A stretch of DNA of 64,000 bases from Mucilaginibacter paludis DSM 18603 (GCF_000166195.2 NZ_CM001403.1:6652432-6716431); one strand, 5' to 3'; numbered from the stretch's first letter, positions 52,382 to 60,683 are shown. The notes: a model not told the origin generated them from the sequence alone. A program made the numbers and translations.

Positions 52382-53323
52382 ATGGCCGATTCTTCCTTTA
52401 ACTGGAAAAACTACATTAGAGTTTCTGATAGGTTTAAAGAAAATAAAGGACTGGTCGAAAAAGCGTTGAACGATATTGCCGCCACTGGCAAGGACGGCGA
52501 AGAACTAATCGAAATGATATATGCTAATTGTAAAGGGCCGATTACCATTGAGCCCGATACGAGTAAATTATTTGGGTCTTCGGCTGCGCCGATGTTTGAC
52601 GCAAATAATCTTCTTTTAAACCTTGATCAAATCAAAAAAGTCACTGTGAATACCCCACAGGGCCCGCAACATTTATCTCTTACTGGCGTGATAGTGCATG
52701 AGATGTTTCACCTTGCTGATTTCAACGTTAGTAAAGCTGTTCTCGCTTACATAGATCAACATAAAATGCTGGTTTCCGATCATCTCACACCCGATCAACG
52801 CAAATCAGTAACGAAAGCAGCCTATACATATTATCTAGAGCATGTGGACAGTTTAATGCACAATGATTCGACATTATCGCGTGATCAGGCACGAGACATT
52901 GTTGACAAAGAGTTTCAAAATGATTCTCAACAGTTGTTAACGAAACTGGCAGATTTGGCCAAAGTACCTAAAGGTTCATTTACCTATCCTCTACTTACAG
53001 ATCCACAATTTTATGAAAAATTGCGGGCGGAACATTATGTCATGGCTATGGATAGATGTCCTGCCCGGGAACAAGACGCTACCCATTACACTGATGTTTT
53101 TATGGCAAAACATTTCCCGGCCGAACCTTGGCGAGGTGATTACGATAATGCGCAATTAGGTGAGGAAAAACCACTTTTCACCCAAGCGCCTGGATGTGGC
53201 GTATTCAAGCCGGGTATTTATGTTGCGCAAGAAGCGGAGATGGGGGAGCTTGGGCGACTTCACCAGCCGCGTATCTCTGCAACACCAAATCCCGGGTGCC
53301 CGGTTCCGGTTGTTTCACGCTAA
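52382..53323 (+). CDS. HEXXH metallopeptidase, M91/NleD-like effector candidate
   Basis: 313 residues without a signal peptide. Zinc motif VIVHEMFHLADF gives HEMFH at 106-110, preceded by GPITIEPDTSKLFGS and a beta-rich NNLLLNLDQIKK segment, the kind of context found in M91 (NleD-like) peptidases, which include injected bacterial effectors. The C-terminal half has RGDYDNAQ and ends in a Pro/Gly-rich tail. Isolated gene in the island of secreted proteins, with a terminator 126 bases downstream. M91 membership is by motif only. Confidence 0.6.
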   Translation: MADSSFNWKNYIRVSDRFKENKGLVEKALNDIAATGKDGEELIEMIYANCKGPITIEPDTSKLFGSSAAPMFDANNLLLNLDQIKKVTVNTPQGPQHLSLTGVIVHEMFHLADFNVSKAVLAYIDQHKMLVSDHLTPDQRKSVTKAAYTYYLEHVDSLMHNDSTLSRDQARDIVDKEFQNDSQQLLTKLADLAKVPKGSFTYPLLTDPQFYEKLRAEHYVMAMDRCPAREQDATHYTDVFMAKHFPAEPWRGDYDNAQLGEEKPLFTQAPGCGVFKPGIYVAQEAEMGELGRLHQPRISATPNPGCPVPVVSR

Positions 53324-53448
53324 TCAAAAGAATGGCTTACAGTTTTTATATGGCTCAGGATGAAGTAATTGACGTTGACAAATTGCTCATTTCTCTGCCA
53401 AAAATTAACGGCTGCATTGAGCCCTTTTCCCCTTAATTGTTGTTCGAT

Positions 53449-53480
53449 AAAACCGCCGCAGGTTATGCAGCGGTTTTTTA
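53449..53480 (+). terminator. Rho-independent terminator after the metallopeptidase gene
   Basis: Stem AACCGC / GCGGTT (53451-53456 with 53470-53475) with additional inner pairing and a following TTTTTT. The 53324-53886 gap otherwise holds repeat R3 and the element end; an open frame across it (53437-53793) looks spurious. Confidence 0.7.
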
Positions 53481-53612
53481 TTTAGATGGTTTTGAGCGCA
53501 TAGCTGGTATTCCGGCCGCCACCATCTTCTTTACGCAGGACGCCAACCCCAAAAGTTATGACAACACCGGGAGCTCAGAAGCATGTTGCAGCTCCTGTTC
53601 TTTCTTGAAGTT

Positions 53613-53689
53613 GAAGCCATTTTTGTCTTTATTAAAATTAACTAATGTCGTCGTAATGGCCTTTAGAAACTTATTTTGTAGGCTAAAGT
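53613..53689. repeat. Repeat R3, copy 2
   Basis: Diverged copy of 50926-51000, same orientation. The two copies bracket the second leader-sharing secreted protein and the metallopeptidase gene. Confidence 0.5.
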
Positions 53690-53821
53690 TTGATGACTGC
53701 GGCTCTGTAAATACCAGGCGCGAAATGGTGAATGGGGGAGGGGATATTTTTTCTGTGCGGCAAAGCCGCTTTCACAGTCACTTTTTTTGTTAAAAAAAAG
53801 AATAAATGCTGTTCCCAAAAA

Positions 53822-53841
53822 TGTTGTACCTATGTTGTACC
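53822..53841. repeat. Paired direct repeat, candidate integrase arm site (right)
   Basis: TGTTGTACC at 53822-53830 and 53833-53841, the same doublet and 11-base period as at 23221-23240, 46 bases inside the right attachment repeat. Confidence 0.55.
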
Positions 53842-53851
53842 AAAATAAAAA

Positions 53852-53879
53852 AGCCTGTTACTTTTTATCGTAACAGGCT
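53852..53879 (-). terminator. Leftward terminator behind the tRNA-derived repeat
   Basis: Perfect 10-bp stem AGCCTGTTAC / GTAACAGGCT; leftwards it is followed by TTTTTTATTTT. It would end transcription of a tRNA read from the right, parallel to the hairpin at 23041. Confidence 0.75.
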
Positions 53880-53886
53880 GATTTTC

Positions 53887-53931
53887 AGTAGCGGGGAGCA
53901 GGATCGAACTGCCGACCTTAGGGTTATGAAT
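53887..53931. repeat. Attachment site between elements A and B (tRNA-Met 3' half)
   Basis: 45 bp identical to 23073-23117. Here the flank restores CCTTAGG / CCTAAGG arms around the anticodon loop, a typical tyrosine-integrase core site. The flank on the right does not contain the 5' half of a tRNA, so no functional tRNA is encoded here. Confidence 0.87.
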
Positions 53932-54037
53932 CCTAAGGATACTAATATATCTTGATATAAAATGTGCTTTAATGGCCTAAAAATGCACTTTTTTCTCCAA
54001 TATATAACAATAAAATCCAAGAAAATTCGTAAATTGC

Positions 54038-54055
54038 GTGACACATACGTGACAC
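54038..54055. repeat. Paired direct repeat before the element B integrase
   Basis: GTGACAC at 54038-54044 and 54049-54055, an 11-base period, 5 bases before the start codon. Equivalent in position and spacing to the TGTTGTACC doublet of element A. Confidence 0.5.
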
Positions 54056-54059
54056 GGAT

Positions 54060-55322
54060 ATGGCAACAATCAAATTTTATCTTCGCAAAACATTGCTTGC
54101 AGATGGTACTTCTCCGCTTGTTTTAAAGGTTCTGAAAGACGGCAAACCCTCAATCTCGCATATCGGCGTAAACCTGTTGCATGAGCATTGGGATGCGCAA
54201 AAACGCAAGGTTAAAAAATCACACCCCAATGCAACAAAACTGAATAATTACCTGCTGAAAAAGCTGGCCGAGGCCAACAACACGGCGATAGATGCTTCAA
54301 CGGTAGATGAACAGATTTCATCACGAACGCTTATGAAGAAAATAAAGCCGAAAACTGGCGGCAGTTTCTTCGTCCAAGCCGAAGCCTTTATGAATGACCT
54401 GAAAGCGACAGGCAACTTTAATGAATATAACGCTAACACTCCCCGCATCGCACGTTTCAAAGAGTTTTTGAATGGCAATGATATCGCGTTCAATGATATA
54501 ACCGTTGCACTATTGGAACGCTATAAAGTGTGGTTACGTTCCACCCGCACCGTTGGCAAGGAAAAGCGCCCTATAGGTGAAAGGACAGTCGTAAACCACA
54601 TTGTTATTATTCGCTCGGTATTCAGCAAAGCCATAGAAAACGGTGCCACTGAAAAGAAATATTATCCGTTCGGTAAAAACGGCCTTTCCATCAAAATACC
54701 CAAAGCCGCCAAAATCGGGCTGGATGCAGAAGATGTGCAACGCATCATAGATGCGGAATTTACCAATCCTAACCATAACCATGCCCGCAACTTATGGTTG
54801 ATATCCTTCTATTTTGGTGGGATGCGTGCCTCGGATATCTTCCGGTTGAAGTGGTCGGATTTCAGGGAAAACCGCTTGTATTATACCATGGGGAAAAACA
54901 ATGTCGCCGGAACGATTGAGGTTGACCCGCACGTGTTTACCATCCTGAAACAATATGAACATGACCGCCGCAATGCGCATGATTTTATCTTTCCTGAACT
55001 TAAGCAGATAAAAAACCTCAACGACGAGTTTTTAGTTGAGAAGATTATCAATGACAGCGTGGTACGGGTGGATAAATGGTTGCGAAAAAACGTCGCCCCT
55101 ACGGCCAAAATTGTCCACCGCCTGACGTTGCACATTGCCCGCCACACATTTGGCAACCTTGCGGGCGAAAACATTCCGCTTGTGATGCTTCAAAAAATAT
55201 TTAGGCATTCTAAAATAACGACGACGATGGAATATATGGGTAACTTTATCAATAAGGAAACAGATAAGGCACTTGCCACGGTATTAGATAAAGTGAAAAA
55301 GAAAGTCGCAAGTGACACCTAA
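54060..55322 (+). CDS. Tyrosine-type site-specific integrase of element B
   Basis: 420 residues, same layout as the integrase at 23315 and clearly homologous: arm-binding start TIKFYLRKTLLADGTSPLVL, SAM-like domain, catalytic domain with FGGMRASDIFRLKWSDF (Arg), HIARHTFGNLAG and LQKIFRHSKITTTMEYMGN (His, Tyr). The two proteins recognise the same tRNA-derived site but have different doublet repeats near the gene, which fits different arm-site specificities. Confidence 0.93.
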   Translation: MATIKFYLRKTLLADGTSPLVLKVLKDGKPSISHIGVNLLHEHWDAQKRKVKKSHPNATKLNNYLLKKLAEANNTAIDASTVDEQISSRTLMKKIKPKTGGSFFVQAEAFMNDLKATGNFNEYNANTPRIARFKEFLNGNDIAFNDITVALLERYKVWLRSTRTVGKEKRPIGERTVVNHIVIIRSVFSKAIENGATEKKYYPFGKNGLSIKIPKAAKIGLDAEDVQRIIDAEFTNPNHNHARNLWLISFYFGGMRASDIFRLKWSDFRENRLYYTMGKNNVAGTIEVDPHVFTILKQYEHDRRNAHDFIFPELKQIKNLNDEFLVEKIINDSVVRVDKWLRKNVAPTAKIVHRLTLHIARHTFGNLAGENIPLVMLQKIFRHSKITTTMEYMGNFINKETDKALATVLDKVKKKVASDT

Positions 55323-55476
55323 GACAATCCTAAAATTTTATAGGCCTATTATATACGGTGGCTTGCAATAGTCATCGTATGTAATCTTTTATTCCGATAT
55401 TGATATACTTTATTTATAACTTATTTTCCCATTCGAATACATAAATCATATATTTATCATTCAATCATAAATCACA

Positions 55477-55881
55477 ATGGGCAAAATAATCGCTTTAAAA
55501 GGACGGGCCGAGTCTGGCAAGTCAACAACAATTGGTATGTTACCGTCAATTTTAGCCACAAATGGATATACTTTACTGGCGGGCAGCAGAAAAGTATACG
55601 GGAAAGACTTTCTGGAAATTTACACGAAAGGAAAACTCAAACTCGGTATCACAAGTGCTGGGGACAGCTACGATTTAGTGCATGATCGTTTAGATACATT
55701 AGTGGCTGCCAAATGTGATGATATTATTTGCGCATGTCGTACGTATGGTGGAACCCATGCCGCAATTGCTACTTTTACAACTTATAAGATATTATATATC
55801 CCAAAAACTTACGCGGCATCGGCTGCACAGCAAAGAACGGTCAACACAATAGATGCCAACGCAGTCTTCGCGGCTCTTTGA
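55477..55881 (+). CDS. Small P-loop NTPase-like protein
   Basis: 134 residues beginning MGKIIALKGRAESGKSTTIG, a Walker A motif (GRAESGKST at 9-17). DDIICACRTYGGT near 86-98 may be the Walker B/switch region. Too short for a classical ATPase partner such as ParA. Possibly a nucleotide-binding regulator; no family named. Preceded by about 150 bases of AT-rich sequence. Confidence 0.6.
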   Translation: MGKIIALKGRAESGKSTTIGMLPSILATNGYTLLAGSRKVYGKDFLEIYTKGKLKLGITSAGDSYDLVHDRLDTLVAAKCDDIICACRTYGGTHAAIATFTTYKILYIPKTYAASAAQQRTVNTIDANAVFAAL

Positions 55882-55965
55882 TTATATCAGGATAAAATTG
55901 AATGAAGCCTCAATGATAATAAATTAGCTCAATCGAAGCAGTGGATGATTGTAGTTGATGAGGAA

Positions 55966-56481
55966 TTATTTTACTTTATTGGAAGGTTTTGTATAATTTA
56001 TTTTAATAGAAACTGGCTCAACTGAAATACCTTCCCTCATATCTTTAAGCGTAAATTTAGGTTCGTATTCACTCATATCTATTTTATTGCGGCTTATATA
56101 ATTATCTACATCGCCTAAATTTCGTTCAAATTCTATGTGTTCCGTGTAATAACGCATAGTGAAAACACTATCGCTGTTACGCATAAATAAAATTTCTATT
56201 CCCAATATGCCATTTATTTGTTCCCCGTATCTCATATGACGATAACGTTCATTTGTGGGTAATGCTTCTAAAAGCGCAGTCGTTGGAAAATCAATAGCAA
56301 TCCCATGATAGGTATAGATTAATGCTTTTGATAATTCTGCAAGCATATTGATATTATCTTTCATCATCCAAGCCTTTTCTATTAACACATGCATACGCAA
56401 TAATCGATCAGGCCCCTTTAATGGTTTTATTTCGTAAACATTCACACTACCACAAATGCGGTTTTCTTTGGAATTTGACAT
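55966..56481 (-). CDS. Hypothetical protein
   Basis: 171 residues, soluble, AT-rich. Contains DRLLRMHVLIEKAWMMKDNI and a C-terminal TLKDMREGISVEPVSIKI. No motif recognised. Convergent with the NTPase gene and read in the same direction as the next gene and the XRE regulator. Confidence 0.5.
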   Translation of the reverse strand: MSNSKENRICGSVNVYEIKPLKGPDRLLRMHVLIEKAWMMKDNINMLAELSKALIYTYHGIAIDFPTTALLEALPTNERYRHMRYGEQINGILGIEILFMRNSDSVFTMRYYTEHIEFERNLGDVDNYISRNKIDMSEYEPKFTLKDMREGISVEPVSIKINYTKPSNKVK

Positions 56482-56570
56482 GATGAAATATGATTACAAA
56501 AGGTAATTAATATTTTTTCTTTTGCTGGCTAACAATTTGTTCAGTATAAATATGATTATAGCCGTTGAAA

Positions 56571-57005
56571 TTATAAGAATATTTGGTTTTCCATCACTTC
56601 GGAAATTAATTTCTTAACCTTAACTACCAATTCATTATATTTTTGTCTTTCACCTTCTTTAAATTCAATAGTATAGCCACCTCTTTCTTCGGTCGCATAG
56701 TATCCAAGTTTGCATTTAAACACAAACAGCTCAATATCTAGTGTGGTGCTATCATATTCTAATTCTTTTAGACGCATGTATGGCGAAAGCCCCATTTTTC
56801 TTAAATTGCCATTATACAACCATAAAACGAAACGATGCTCGCCATCTTTGACGTAACCGAAACATTTATCGCCTGTGAAATTCATTCTCTCATCAACGCA
56901 ATCCCTAAATTCTATTTGTCTAAATATAGATTTAGTTAGCTTCTTTCCACCCAGTACGAGTGTTTTTATTTCTGCTTTGAGTGGATCTAACTTAATAGTT
57001 TCCAT
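56571..57005 (-). CDS. Hypothetical protein
   Basis: 144 residues from ATG 57005 (METIKLDPLKAEIKTLVLGG); the longer frame to 57119 runs into the regulator gene and is not supported. FRQIEFRDCVDERMNFTGDK and GYVKDGEHRFVLWLYNGNL look like a small beta-rich domain. Lies downstream of the XRE gene, so likely under its control. No family recognised. Confidence 0.5.
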   Translation of the reverse strand: METIKLDPLKAEIKTLVLGGKKLTKSIFRQIEFRDCVDERMNFTGDKCFGYVKDGEHRFVLWLYNGNLRKMGLSPYMRLKELEYDSTTLDIELFVFKCKLGYYATEERGGYTIEFKEGERQKYNELVVKVKKLISEVMENQIFL

Positions 57006-57069
57006 GTACGACAATGTAATGGTTAAAAATCTTTGATAGCTTAAAACACAAGGATAAATGTACAAAAAC

Positions 57070-57297
57070 TTACCCCTTTGTGAATAATTCATTTGGGGAA
57101 ATATCCAAAGCTTTGGCAATTATCAAAATGGTTGAAAGCTTGGGGTTAATCTTCCCTGTTTCTATTCTTGAAATTTGAGATAGCTCTATTTCAGCTAAAT
57201 GCGCGAGAGCTTGCATCGAAAGCTTTTTTGCTTTCCTGTACGCACGGACATTCTGCCCGAATAATATTATACCATCATTTTCCCATGACAAAGCCAT
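57070..57297 (-). CDS. XRE family transcriptional regulator
   Basis: 75 residues forming a single helix-turn-helix: FGQNVRAYRKAKKLSMQALA, HLAEIELSQISRIETGKINP, then LIIAKALDISPNELF. Read leftwards and divergent from the exported-protein operon at 57393. A perfect palindrome (57327-57350) lies in the 95-base space between them and is the obvious operator. ATG at 57303 is an alternative start. Confidence 0.88.
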   Translation of the reverse strand: MALSWENDGIILFGQNVRAYRKAKKLSMQALAHLAEIELSQISRIETGKINPKLSTILIIAKALDISPNELFTKG

Positions 57298-57326
57298 AAG
57301 CAAATGTGACGCACCTACACAAATAA

Positions 57327-57350
57327 AATTTAGGCATGCGTGCCTAAATT
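57327..57350. promoter_or_regulatory. Perfect palindrome, likely operator of the XRE regulator
   Basis: AATTTAGGCA / TGCCTAAATT, 10-base arms with a TGCG spacer. It overlaps where the -33 region of the rightward promoter should be, so binding would block transcription of 57393 onward and perhaps of the regulator itself. Confidence 0.6.
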
Positions 57351-57364
57351 AAAATCTTATTTAA

Positions 57365-57372
57365 TAGATTTG
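57365..57372 (+). promoter_or_regulatory. Bacteroidetes -7 element of the exported-protein operon
   Basis: TAGATTTG matches TAnnTTTG, 20 bases before the ATG at 57393. No clear TTG at the usual spacing; the palindrome occupies that region. Confidence 0.4.
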
Positions 57373-57392
57373 AATTATAAAATCAGCCCCAT

Positions 57393-58196
57393 ATGAAACT
57401 AAGAATTTTATTACTTGCGGCGGCTTGTATCATAAGCCTGCCTTGCCATGCGCAACAAAAAACCGTCAAAAAAAATGCCGCCAGTTCAGAAACGCTAACC
57501 GATGCTTCTATCATCGAATTGAGCAAAGCGGGATTGGGTGACGATGTTATCCTTTCAAAGATCGCGAGTTCGCAATCCAATTTTGATTTATCAACCGTCA
57601 AACTGATTGAATTAAAAAAGGCAGGGGTAAATAGCGCTGTCATCAATGCAATGATGTCAAAATTAAACGGCGCTCCCCCCGCGGTCGCCGCTATGCAAAC
57701 AACCAAAATGCCACAAGGCCGGAAAGCAAGCCTATCCCTACAAATACTGAATTACCCTTATTACTTTGACAATGCGGGTAATGCTTATAAACCTATCGAA
57801 AAGGCCTCTTCGGGCATGCGCACGAAAAACAAAGCCTTCGGTTACGGCGGTGCGGAAGTATTCTACGATATAGATGGCGCAAAATCCCCTATCCGCCTCA
57901 ACGGTGCGGATTCCGTTTCCTTCGTTATCAATACGGGTAACAACCCGTTACCAGAACTGGTGCTCTATAAGTTGAAAGTTGACGGCCAGAAACGAAGCGC
58001 AATCGCCATGTCCATGAGTGTTTTCAGCGGTGTTAAAGCGCCTAAAAATACCATCCCGTTCAATACCGTGCAACTTGGCAACGGCCTTTATAAGTTCGTA
58101 TTCACCAACAAGCTTGCGGCGGGCGAATATTTCTTTTCGGGTAAACCTGTTGCCAATTCTACAACCGTCGATGTGTTTGCGTTCGGCATTGACTGA
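57393..58196 (+). CDS. Exported protein with SHOCT-like helical repeats
   Basis: 267 residues: signal peptide (LRILLLAAACIISLPCHAQ), then a repeated helical motif (LTDASIIELSKAGLGDDVIL; FDLSTVKLIELKKAGVNSAV) at about 35-85, and a beta-rich C-terminal domain (about 110-267). The N-terminal repeat occurs in many Bacteroidetes periplasmic proteins of unknown role. First gene of a three-gene set with 58241 and 58630, probably repressed by the XRE protein. Confidence 0.65.
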   Translation: MKLRILLLAAACIISLPCHAQQKTVKKNAASSETLTDASIIELSKAGLGDDVILSKIASSQSNFDLSTVKLIELKKAGVNSAVINAMMSKLNGAPPAVAAMQTTKMPQGRKASLSLQILNYPYYFDNAGNAYKPIEKASSGMRTKNKAFGYGGAEVFYDIDGAKSPIRLNGADSVSFVINTGNNPLPELVLYKLKVDGQKRSAIAMSMSVFSGVKAPKNTIPFNTVQLGNGLYKFVFTNKLAAGEYFFSGKPVANSTTVDVFAFGID

Positions 58197-58240
58197 TAAT
58201 TAGTAACCAATAACTCATTATAAATTTAAATCCTACAACC

Positions 58241-58618
58241 ATGAATTTTCTTCTTACAATCCTATTTCTACTTGTTATCGTTTTTGCTGTTTATCGTTTT
58301 ATCAGGATGTTCACAAGCAATATAGTAACTGCAAACGATGATTATTTTCAACAAGCTGGCGTTCGTGTTGATTTTAAGCCAGGCACCATTACCATTAAAG
58401 GTAAAGTTTATGATGTCAAAAAGGTTACAGGTATCAACACTGTAACCCAGCCCGGCGGCGGCATACGCTCCACGATTGGAATGGTCGAGATATCAATGGA
58501 TGATTTCAAAAAGCCTATTCACCGGATTACTATTTCGGGTGGTCACGGTAAAGCACCTGAATTTTCACAACGCTTATGTGTCGCAATCCGCAAAGCGGGC
58601 GGCCCTGATTTCTATTAA
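58241..58618 (+). CDS. Hypothetical single-pass membrane protein
   Basis: 125 residues: an N-terminal membrane helix (FLLTILFLLVIVFAVYRFI) and a soluble part with YDVKKVTGINTVTQPGGG and HRITISGGHGKAPEF, which is beta-rich. 44 bases after the exported protein and 11 before the next gene, so in the same operon. Family unknown. Confidence 0.6.
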   Translation: MNFLLTILFLLVIVFAVYRFIRMFTSNIVTANDDYFQQAGVRVDFKPGTITIKGKVYDVKKVTGINTVTQPGGGIRSTIGMVEISMDDFKKPIHRITISGGHGKAPEFSQRLCVAIRKAGGPDFY

Positions 58619-58629
58619 TTCAATTAACC

Positions 58630-59796
58630 ATGAAAAGAAAAGTATCTTATTTAATAATCGCTATAAGCATTCTATTTGCTGCCTGCGGTGGCGGTAAATC
58701 AAACGACCCTGCGCCAGCTAACAACACGGGGGTAACTGGTAGTACTGGCAGTACAGGAAGCACTGGGTCTACAGGCGGCACAGGCAATACAAATGGCTAT
58801 GTTGTTAAAACAATCGCCATAAGCCGTATCATGCTTGGCGTTGATGCCAATTTCAAAATTACCGTTGCTGACTTGTTCGGCGGCGGGAACCGTGTCGTAT
58901 TAAAGGCTGGCACCGGCTATACGATGGAAATGCCGAATACAAGTTTCGGTTCGGTGCCGGATGGTCTGACCAACGGCCCTGACGGTGTTTTAAGTTATGC
59001 CGACAAGGTTATTGATAACGGCACTGTCCCAACTGATACCACTGGCGCCAGTGCGGCCGTAATTAAACTGAAAGGTTTTGATAAAGCTAAAACAGGCTAT
59101 AACCAATTAAATTTAGTGATGTATAAACTCGTTTGGGCCAAATATCCCGGATGGGCAGGCTATCAGAATAATTTAACCTATTTAACATTTACACGGCCAA
59201 GCGGTGCAACCAATTCGCGTTATGGGGCTACGTTTATCAAAGGGCTTTTTACGGGGAACATAAATATAACGGATGTAGAAATTGCAGCACCGCAATCCGC
59301 CAATCCCTATATTACCCAAGACCAAATTATATCACTGGGGCAATCAGTTTGGGACGTTGCGAATAGCAAACCATTAAATCCTGATTTACGCAGCCTCTAT
59401 TTCAGGGCGTTATTCAATAATAGCGGGAGTTTGGGTGCAACGAAAAATCTAAAAATTGAATGGGTGAACGCCAACAACGCTACGGTGTCCAAGCTTGATG
59501 ATTATAGCTATGCGGCGATATTCGGTAATATCAAAACAGGCGGCTTAAATCAGGTTGTTGACCCTGCGGATAGTACAAGCAAGGTGTTTTTGAGGGTTGC
59601 AGGACTTGACCCTAAAATATTCGGCTGTAATCAAATGCGGTTATTCCTAAGCTCTGACGGATTTTATGATGGGAGTTTAGAAGTGATCTTCACAACGAAA
59701 CCATCAACCACACCGACGCTAACAGCAATCAAGGCGGCTTATATTCCTGTAAATATGGCCGTTTCGGTGTTAGGGCCAGAATGGCCGCATTATTAA
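58630..59796 (+). CDS. Predicted lipoprotein with Gly-Ser-Thr repeat linker
   Basis: 388 residues: lipoprotein signal ending FAAC (Cys19), then an N-terminal linker of repeated G-S-T units (about 34-56), and a large beta-rich domain with no known motif. The linker suggests a surface-exposed domain held away from the membrane. Last gene of the three-gene set. Confidence 0.7.
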   Translation: MKRKVSYLIIAISILFAACGGGKSNDPAPANNTGVTGSTGSTGSTGSTGGTGNTNGYVVKTIAISRIMLGVDANFKITVADLFGGGNRVVLKAGTGYTMEMPNTSFGSVPDGLTNGPDGVLSYADKVIDNGTVPTDTTGASAAVIKLKGFDKAKTGYNQLNLVMYKLVWAKYPGWAGYQNNLTYLTFTRPSGATNSRYGATFIKGLFTGNINITDVEIAAPQSANPYITQDQIISLGQSVWDVANSKPLNPDLRSLYFRALFNNSGSLGATKNLKIEWVNANNATVSKLDDYSYAAIFGNIKTGGLNQVVDPADSTSKVFLRVAGLDPKIFGCNQMRLFLSSDGFYDGSLEVIFTTKPSTTPTLTAIKAAYIPVNMAVSVLGPEWPHY

Positions 59797-59850
59797 GACG
59801 GCAACATTTTGTATATTGCCGTAATTGGTTTCCCCGTTAATTAATATAAC

Positions 59851-59883
59851 AGAAAGACCAAGCAATGTGCCTGGTCTTTCTTA
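59851..59883 (+). terminator. Terminator after the lipoprotein gene
   Basis: Stem AGAAAGACCA / TGGTCTTTCT (59851-59860 with 59872-59881), 11-base loop, symmetric A/T flanks, so possibly bidirectional. Confidence 0.75.
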
Positions 59884-59895
59884 AATCAGTAAAAT

Positions 59896-60240
59896 ATGAA
59901 TTGCTATATCATAGATGACGAACAACATAATATTGATATGCTGGAATTTTACATTAGTGAAATGCCTAACGTCAAATTAGTTGGCACCAATACCAATCCG
60001 GTAAATGCATTAAGAGAAATTGAACATTTAGGCAATGTTGATCTCGTTCTTTCAGATATGGATATGAATAAGCTGTCCGGCATTGATGTAAAGAACCGTT
60101 TGCCGTCACATATCGCGGTAATTTTCGTGACTGCGCATTTTATCAGTGATTTCGAGGGATTAAATTTAGGTGAAATTGATATAGTAACTAAGCCAGTCAA
60201 TCCTGACAAATTAAAAGCGGCGATAGAGAAAGCGAGATAG
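59896..60240 (+). CDS. Stand-alone response regulator receiver protein
   Basis: 114 residues forming one receiver domain: acidic pocket DDE at 7-9, phospho-acceptor Asp in DLVLSDMDMNKLSG near 53, Thr in FVTAH and Lys in TKPVNPDKL. No output domain follows. The sequence is of the LytTR-family receiver type, usually followed by a LytTR DNA-binding domain that is missing here. No kinase gene in the window. It could be a phosphate sink or act by protein contact. Confidence 0.85.
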   Translation: MNCYIIDDEQHNIDMLEFYISEMPNVKLVGTNTNPVNALREIEHLGNVDLVLSDMDMNKLSGIDVKNRLPSHIAVIFVTAHFISDFEGLNLGEIDIVTKPVNPDKLKAAIEKAR

Positions 60241-60281
60241 TTACCAAATCTTCTCTTAGGCAGCCAACCTTACTTATATAA

Positions 60282-60683
60282 TTACCTCTTCCGCTTTTTT
60301 TGCTCATTTTTAATACGGATTGCTTGCTGCATGGCAATTATTTTTTGTAGGTCTTTTTGTTTTTCGGAAATCATATCTTTTTCCTGCTGTTTGGCCTGAG
60401 CTGGCGTTTCGCTTTTCTTCCCTGTAATGGCCTCGCGCTGTTTAGCATGTTGTTCAACAATATCATTATGGCGCGTGCCGCCTTGCATTGACCACTCTTT
60501 GCTAAAATCCGCTACCTGTCCATCAATGCGTTTGCGGTATTCTTCCGGCATGTTTGCCCTGCCGCCAAACGCTGCGGTTAATGTTTCATGTTCCTTTTTT
60601 AAATTAGACCATGTTGCATCACGCAATTTTTTAAAATCTTCGATTTCTTGTTGTTGCTTGGCAAATAGTTCGGTTAAATCCAT
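60282..60683 (-). CDS. Coiled-coil protein downstream of the relaxase
   Basis: 133 residues, highly charged and helical (LFAKQQQEIEDFKKLRDATW; then a Lys/Gln-rich tail ending KKRKR). Lies 40 bases after the relaxase stop in the leftward mob operon. It may help the relaxosome or be a conserved accessory; no family known. Confidence 0.6.
   Translation of the reverse strand: MDLTELFAKQQQEIEDFKKLRDATWSNLKKEHETLTAAFGGRANMPEEYRKRIDGQVADFSKEWSMQGGTRHNDIVEQHAKQREAITGKKSETPAQAKQQEKDMISEKQKDLQKIIAMQQAIRIKNEQKKRKR

Larger units (their letters stand above)
23073..53931. mobile_element. Integrated mobilizable element A (about 30.9 kb) in a tRNA-Met site
   Basis: Bounded by perfect 45-bp direct repeats of a tRNA 3' half. 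A tyrosine integrase lies just inside the left repeat and points inward, and the same doubled TGTTGTACC motif lies just inside both ends (23221-23240 and 53822-53841). Internal genes include AbiE, a MOBF relaxase and coupling protein, and secreted effector-like proteins. A P4-type integrase with AlpA and an IS3-type insertion are nested inside. Confidence 0.8.

Noticed and set aside
53437..53793. 118-codon frame between the metallopeptidase and the attachment site
   Set aside because: Runs through a terminator and repeat R3; Cys-rich and non-protein-like.
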